DNA of 64,000 nucleotides from Ignelater luminosus (taxonomy: Eukaryota > Arthropoda > Insecta > Coleoptera > Elateridae): the NCBI GenBank assembly GCA_011009095.1, contig VTPC01090897.1, positions 108,732-172,731 of the forward strand, written 5' to 3'. The notes below the pieces were generated by a model. That model was not told the origin of the DNA, did not search any database, and worked only from the letters and a program-made list of their open reading frames with translations. This document shows positions 58,688-64,000 of the stretch, piece after piece (position 1 is the first letter of the stretch; the number at the start of each line of letters is the position of its first letter). The translations under genes were made by a program, and so were the position numbers.

Positions 58688-58881
58688 AGTCAATTTCAAA
58701 TTGAACTAATCATTCTTCAAATTGAGACTAATCAACTTGACATTGAGTACAGATTCGTCTCAATTTTAGGTTGATTGATCTCAATTTGAAGTTGATAGAC
58801 CTCAATTTAAAGTTGATTAGTCCAATTTGAATTTGATTGTCCTCAATTTAAAATTGATTGGTCCCAGTTTGAGGTTGAAAA
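58688..58881. repeat. Minisatellite with a 21-22 bp unit in inverted orientation
   Basis: From 58758 to about 58881 the unit CTCAATTTGAAGTTGATTGA recurs about six times with small changes. From about 58688 to 58747 similar units run in the opposite orientation (CAAATTGAGACTAATCAACT), so the two blocks can fold on each other around a short spacer. Confidence 0.85.
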
Positions 58882-58968
58882 GGTATAGATGGTCGAACAC
58901 TGCTTGGTGCTTTAGAATTTAGTAAATACCAAGATATAGAATTCAATTTTTAAATCTCAAAAGGGTCA

Positions 58969-59104
58969 CTAGAGTCTAGTAATTTCTATTTTCTCAGTAC
59001 CATAAACAAATCTTAAATAGTGCATTCCTTTAATCACTTCTATATTCAAAGGTACTTTTGTCTCATTTCGGAGTATGATCAGGTTGGCAAACAACACCTT
59101 GTTA
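58969..59104 (-). other. Exon-like open stretch with stop, unidentified
   Basis: On the minus strand a strong acceptor-like CTTTGTTTCCTCAG precedes 59104, followed by 44 codons and a stop at 58969-58971. The translation (ANLIILRNETKVPLNIEVIK then GMHYLRFVYGTEKIEITRL) looks protein-like. No family recognised. It could be a terminal exon of an unknown gene or part of the same decayed locus as the laminin-like relic. Confidence 0.28.
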
Positions 59105-59349
59105 CTGAGGAAACAAAGTTAGAAAAACCTCATCTCTCAGGTTCTGTACTCCTTATTATTTCACCAGGAGTTTTGTTTAGAAAGAATATCCAACACACCA
59201 ACTAAATTGTGACACAAACTGTTACCAACTAGAAGATCCCGACTGTCCTTCACCTGACCTACCAATAAAGCAACACTCCACAGCTGAACAACCAGCTTCC
59301 AGCAATAAGGCAGATAATCAGCAGCAGCAAAACACATTCTCATCAACGC

Positions 59350-59600
59350 ATTTCAGTCTTAGTGTATTGCATCGACGCAATCTCTTCTCTTGAAATTTAT
59401 TATCTTCGATACAACCAATCAGCAGCTGCTCTAAATTGTAGTACAAACCAAGGTCCACGCAACGGACAGCAACTGCATTGCTTCTAATGGCTCTAAATCA
59501 GCCTACTCAGTTACTCAGAAAATAACAAGAATCATCTCTTTCATCAGGCAGCAGCAATCCAACGTCGATGTCATTGTTGCAGCTGTAGCTTGCGCACACA
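59350..59600 (-). pseudogene. Possible further laminin EGF-like fragment
   Basis: The minus strand reads RCVDLGLYYNLEQLLIGC near 59463-59410, close to the laminin EGF pattern C..CKPGYYNLE..NP.GC that precedes an internal laminin IV domain. It is followed by RRCNTLRLKC. Upstream there is a Cys-containing SYSCNNDIDVG. The frame is interrupted. If genuine, it would be an upstream part of the 54660-55730 relic, about 3.7 kb away on the same strand. Evidence is weak because only one repeat is legible. Confidence 0.3.
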
Positions 59601-59604
59601 CCAA

Positions 59605-62480
59605 AACTTGTTTGCACCGATAATGCTGCAAGATTTGTATAGTCATTCTGGAGCTTCTGCCGCCCTTTCGAATCTGGTCAGTGTCTGACTGTAGGCTTCC
59701 CATTCCTAGCTACAGAAAGATTTTATGCTTAGTAGATTTGTGGCTCTCAAAATCATTTTCCTCATATTTAACGTTTCATATTGCCGTCCACTATAAAATT
59801 CTGCTTCCACAGCGTGTACTTGAGAAAGTGAAGGTTTGAAACAGGGGTACACTCCTATACTATACATATTGGCTACAATACAAAATGATCAATGACAAGC
59901 TTTTGCAGTTGTAGCCCGGTGTCATCTCCAAAGTTGTAGCCTTCACTCATATAACGTACATTTCATCTTTGCCTTCACCATGCGATAACGCCGACTCTAA
60001 TTTCCCCACTTGACAAAATCTATGCTTGGCTCCAGCAAGCAAGCCTTGGTTTAGCTCACGAGCTAAACTCAAGTCGTCTGTTTCTTTACCATGAGTTTGA
60101 GCAAAAGTACGAGTTTGTATTTCAAATTAAATCTCAACTATAAAATATTTAGAGCATTTTCTGTCAGCCACGCTTTTCTATCCAAGCTGATTCACAACCA
60201 ACGCAATACCTTGAACGATGCTCCTAACCACCGAGCCAAGAATCGGAGACGTGCCTCACTCCTAACGCCACTGCTCCACATCCATCGACCACACAATGCG
60301 GGCACTTCTACTATTATTATAATTCCTACTGCTGCAGCCATAACAGTACTATGTCCAATTGTCCATGGAAGCTGAAGGTGGTAGCAACCTCAGCAACTGA
60401 TCTATTTCGACGTCTTCATTCACTTTGCTGAAGAGGGACACAATCACAGGCTTCTAATTCTTTTTACAGACCGAGAAACAATATTGAACACACCGGCAGC
60501 ATCACCATTCAACCAAAGCGCGACAGCCAACAAAGAGTCTCTAGTCAATCTAGACAGTGAAGTCGTTCCAACCGTGTGCTTTGCGTCAATTCACATTTCT
60601 TAGGCCTGAGAGATCAGCTCTCCAAAATTGCAAACCCAGTGGAAAGACGTCCTCCCCACAATGACTAAGACTGTAGTCCCACTAGCAGCAAAGCCAAACC
60701 ATCACACTTGAACATCGAAAGCGCCGCAAAAATAAACGTTTTTAAAACTTTTCCGAGTTAGCAACTTATCGATTCTTTTCAGTTTTCGTAATTTATTGTC
60801 ATACAATTTAGTATGAAACTTCTGATATCTGAAATTCCTAACCCAACTCTGTCATTGTTTGTGTCAATGCAAAACTTCTGTTTTGTTCTTAAATAAACAC
60901 AGTAGCAGGCAGGGAGTAAGATAGAGAGAGACAAACAGGTGATATTGATAGATGACAGATGACTTTATTGTGACTTCTCCCATCTGACGACAGCAGCGCT
61001 GTACGACATCCTTTGCCTAAGTAAGCTGGGGAGCACTTCGAGCGCCCGAGAGTGCCGATATGTGCACGTAGTGATTCATGAAGGCAAGTAGCTTAATGTT
61101 ATTTTAAATTACTTGAGTCGATTTCAAGCAATTATAAGATGCTACAGATTACTTGATAACGAGCCATCCGATCAGACTGTGCGATGGCAGAAACCACCAG
61201 TAATTGTCCACTACTAACAGTAATTCAAAGTAGGAAAGAGTTGACATTAATAATTTCTTTTCAAAATTGTCTTCGGTAAAATGTGTCCGTCTGGAAATTA
61301 AGAAACTGAAAGTAATCAAAAATTGATATTTTTAAAGACATTGTTTGTTTATAATCTGAAAGTCCTCAATGCACAATCAGTGAATGTTTTATCTGTATCG
61401 TAATGGTGTAAAAAAAACATGCTAATAGTAGCGTAAATGAGTCAGTCAGTGGTTCAGATGAAGAATGCAATTAGCGACTGTTGGCGGTACTGTATTCATG
61501 CTGCACTGCAATTTCGCAATCTGTTAGTAATAAAAGTCAAGAAATTAAGGTTATTGGTCAGGAACGAGGAATACATTCCCTAACGGTCTTATTAATAAAA
61601 AACCAAGTCTTGACAGTACTTGGCATTAGGCTACCATAACTTGACTTGAACTTGATTTAAATTCAAGTAACTTGATTATCAAGCCAAGACGTGAATCATC
61701 GAAGTACCAAGCAGAACTTAGGTAACCACTTGCCTTATTATCGCCAGTCAGAACACATCAGAAAAAGATCAACCAGCCTCCATAAACAACCCAGCTCTTC
61801 ATCAGAATTCATTAAATGCTCTTACTCTTAATATACAATATCAGTCACATATCAGAAGTGTGCGATCTTTATAGGTGAGTATGACTTTTCTTGGTCTGTC
61901 TAACAGAAATCTTGAATTACCTGGCAGATGCTTTCATCAAACTTGATCCAAGAACTCTGCAATATTAGGATTTCTTGGTCTATCGTAGCTGAAAGTTCTC
62001 AAAATTCTAATCAATCTAAAAGAAATTATGCATACAGTTGTAGATAGAATCTAGAACACTACTGTTAAATTCCAGTAGATTACGGAATGACCATTAATAA
62101 TTGAAGCCAAGGCGAAGGTAAACAAAAAACAAGGCACCACTCAAGATATACATATCAGTATCAAGAGTGGTAGAATCCAATCCAATGAAAAGTTAATTCG
62201 ATAAGTTGGAATGTTTTGCAAAACGACATCAAGCAGATAGAACATGTAAGTTCAAAAGCCTGTAGTTCTCACTGGGTAGTTGTCATCAAAAAACTTTTGC
62301 ACAATTTCATTTATTAAAGACAGAAGACGTTAATGGAATTTTGTGTGCCATGACAATTTTCAGTCGTTATGGTAATATATCCGTGAAAACGTAAACACAT
62401 CCATAATAAGCAAAAATTTTGGCAACTTGGGTATTAGCATGACATTAAAATAAACTGTCAAGAATTAATTCCCAAATAAA
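59605..62480. other. Intergenic; GC-richer, partly Cys-codon-bearing minus strand at 59.6-60.7 kb
   Basis: No gene could be established. Between 59605 and 60720 composition is less AT-rich and the minus strand gives short Cys-rich snatches (for example RYCVGCESAW near 60196) that might be further decayed EGF-like repeats. A GC-richer patch at 60950-61080 includes GAGCGCCCGAGAGTGCCG and might be an upstream promoter for the gene at 62544, without direct support. Confidence 0.35.
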
Positions 62481-62543
62481 TCTTCAGTGATACAACAAAT
62501 CATGCTCGTAACGGGCATAAACTCATTTCAGTACCGAATCAGT

Positions 62544-63289
62544 ATGGAAAGATTTGAAGCTTGGGAATACAATCGCAAACTCAAAAAACCCAGAAGAAGC
62601 ATACACGAATGCCGCAAAGCAAGAAGAAAGCTAAAGGTTTTTAATAAACCTGAACATTATGCGACCAGAAAAAGTAAGTCCTTTTTCATTCTTCAACAAC
62701 CTAAAAAATCCGGATTATTAAATCGTACGAGAAGTTGCCCAGATCTACACGAGAAAATCTCATTTCTACAAGATAATCAAGAAACTAACTTTATCAAGCA
62801 AACAAGTTCAAAAACTTTGTTTTCAACATCTGAATCTAGCATATCAGGAAGAAAATTTGCTATATTGAGACCAACCCCAAGACGAAGTAAAAGCTGTTGT
62901 TGTTCGGAGCATTTAATATTACAACTGAATCTAAAATATTTTAACGAAAACTCCAGAGCAGCACGTTTAAATAATCTGTACAGTGATTTTGAAAATTTGG
63001 AAGGTTTTGCCAAAAGAAAAGAAATCAAACCCAAGAAGTCTCAGTCGCTTATATTTCTGCCAGTATGCGATCCTGTATGTATGAAAAAGCAACATCAAGT
63101 CACCGGTGATAAATCTAGTTTTGTAAAACGTGTTAAGCATTTTATTTGTTGTTGTGTACGAAGATCGTAAGTTTTACATTTTTTTACAAAGTATGTTAGC
63201 GTGCTAGTATGTTGTATAATTCTGTTTTCAGGATATCCCAATCAAATCTTGAAATGTTTACTGAACCTCTCCCAGCAAATCCTGCTTGA
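62544..63289 (+). CDS. Novel small basic protein with Arg-Ser motifs and Cys clusters, two exons
   Basis: Exons 62544-63166 and 63232-63289 are joined across a 65-nt intron with GTAAGT and TTCTGTTTTCAG ends; the split codon TC|G keeps Ser. The product is 226 residues, MERFEAWEYNRKLKKPRRSI at the start and TEPLPANPA at the end. ATG 62544 has A at -3 and G at +4; an in-frame ATG at 62502 would add 14 residues. The protein is Lys/Arg-rich, with repeated basic-Ser motifs (NRTRSCPDL, RRSKSCCC, KKSQSLIF) that resemble basophilic-kinase or 14-3-3 sites. A C-terminal KHFICCCVRR cluster next to basic residues could be S-acylated at a membrane. There is no signal peptide or transmembrane segment. No known domain is recognised. 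Intact frame, clean intron and a poly-A signal make this the best host gene here. Confidence 0.75.
63167..63231 (+). other. Intron of the small basic protein gene
   Basis: 65 nt, begins GTAAGTTTTAC and ends TAATTCTGTTTTCAG with a pyrimidine-rich 3' end. Without splicing the frame would stop at 63168-63170, leaving out the last 18 residues. The length is typical of short insect introns. Confidence 0.75.
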
Positions 63290-63391
63290 ATATTATTAAA
63301 GTTATCCTTGAACTAAGTTCCATGTTATCTTTATATTCAATATCTTGTTCTATCCACAAAACACAAAAAATCGTTTTAAACGTATTCTGAA

Positions 63392-63397
63392 AATAAA
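63392..63397 (+). terminator. Polyadenylation signal AATAAA
   Basis: Canonical AATAAA about 103 nt after the stop codon of the gene at 62544-63289, in the correct orientation and followed by a T/G-containing stretch. AATAAA is common in AT-rich DNA, so position is the main support. Confidence 0.5.
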
Positions 63398-63419
63398 GTT
63401 GTAACTAATTGCCCGCATA

Positions 63420-64000
63420 GTATGTTTTTCCAGTATTGATTATTATAAATAATGAATTCCGTTGGTTTTAATTTAATCAGAAAATAGTAAAGATTCCCAC
63501 GTCTAAATCTTAGAAGTAATAGATTCAAGTACACGTATTTTATTGATGGACCTAGGGGTGCTTTTGTGAAACAAAATAAAAATGGGAAATCAATGAAAGA
63601 TTGTATGAGATAAAACCCACATCTTGGTCAGTTTAATACGTGACCAATCAATTGGAAGTAGTTACTGGCTAAAACAGGTCATTGAATTTGGTATTTGTGT
63701 ATAAAAAGCATGGGGATGTAACAATTGTTCTTATATTATGCTGGCATAAAATGCTTTTTGGTGTAACTGATTTTTAAAAATAAATTCTTGATTGCTCCTG
63801 ACAGATGTTTGTTACTCTCGAAAAGGGTTGTATTAATAAACAAAAACATAAAATCAGGTATTATATGAGAAAGTAGACTGTTAAGTCTCCTACACTTTCT
63901 CGACGTACTAATTCAGTTTACTATCTTACGTTTTTTGGTTCAATCTGAGTTTTATTTTGACCACAATTGAAGTAGGTTAACTTCTGTATGTAATAACTCC
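63420..64000. other. Intergenic, no gene seen
   Basis: AT-rich flank to the window end; nothing recognised. Confidence 0.5.

Noticed and set aside
1-64000. tRNA genes and SINE promoters
   Set aside because: I looked for A-box and B-box type strings such as GGTTCGA. The few partial hits (for example near 50030) lack a partner box at the right distance. A tRNA scan could settle this.

Overview
The window is AT-rich, gene-poor animal DNA. The transposon complement (irritans-type mariner, a DD41D Tc1/mariner relative, a piggyBac-like element, and R1-, jockey- and RTE-like LINEs) and the short 65-nt intron point to an arthropod, most probably an insect; the order cannot be fixed from this sequence. 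No bacterial, organellar, rRNA or CRISPR sequence is visible.

Layout. From 1 to about 10 kb there is intergenic DNA with one long interspersed repeat present twice (577-1445 and 4990-6370). From 10 to 16 kb there are two unidentified protein-like open stretches, an AT-rich block dense in TAAT/ATTA cores, a GC-rich promoter-like patch near 14.05 kb and a locally duplicated segment. An apparently complete DD41D transposon lies at 19655-20959. A decayed jockey-like LINE (23.4-24.7 kb) is split by a foldback MITE (24021-24506). A satellite-like array with a period near 142 bp spans 28.0-30.3 kb and contains a 400-base assembly gap. From 34.8 to 39.3 kb there are three unrelated LINE remnants. Non-coding DNA of enhancer-like character follows at 40.5-41.7 kb. 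A piggyBac-like element with an internally deleted transposase occupies 42489-44707. A degenerate repeat field with a hAT-like MITE inserted in it follows (45.1-47.1 kb). A complete-looking irritans-type mariner is at 50744-52027. A decayed, intronless stretch of a laminin alpha-like gene is on the minus strand at 54660-55730, with exon-like open stretches further up the same strand to about 59.5 kb. The only host gene that looks intact is at the right end: a two-exon gene (CDS 62544-63166 and 63232-63289, + strand) for a 226-residue basic protein with Arg-rich Ser motifs and Cys clusters; its function is unknown.

The transposons are independent insertions and do not form a pathway. The strongest results are the two transposons with intact transposase frames, the nested insertions, the laminin-like relic and the new small gene. 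Protein family names come from recognised motifs read by eye; no database search was run.
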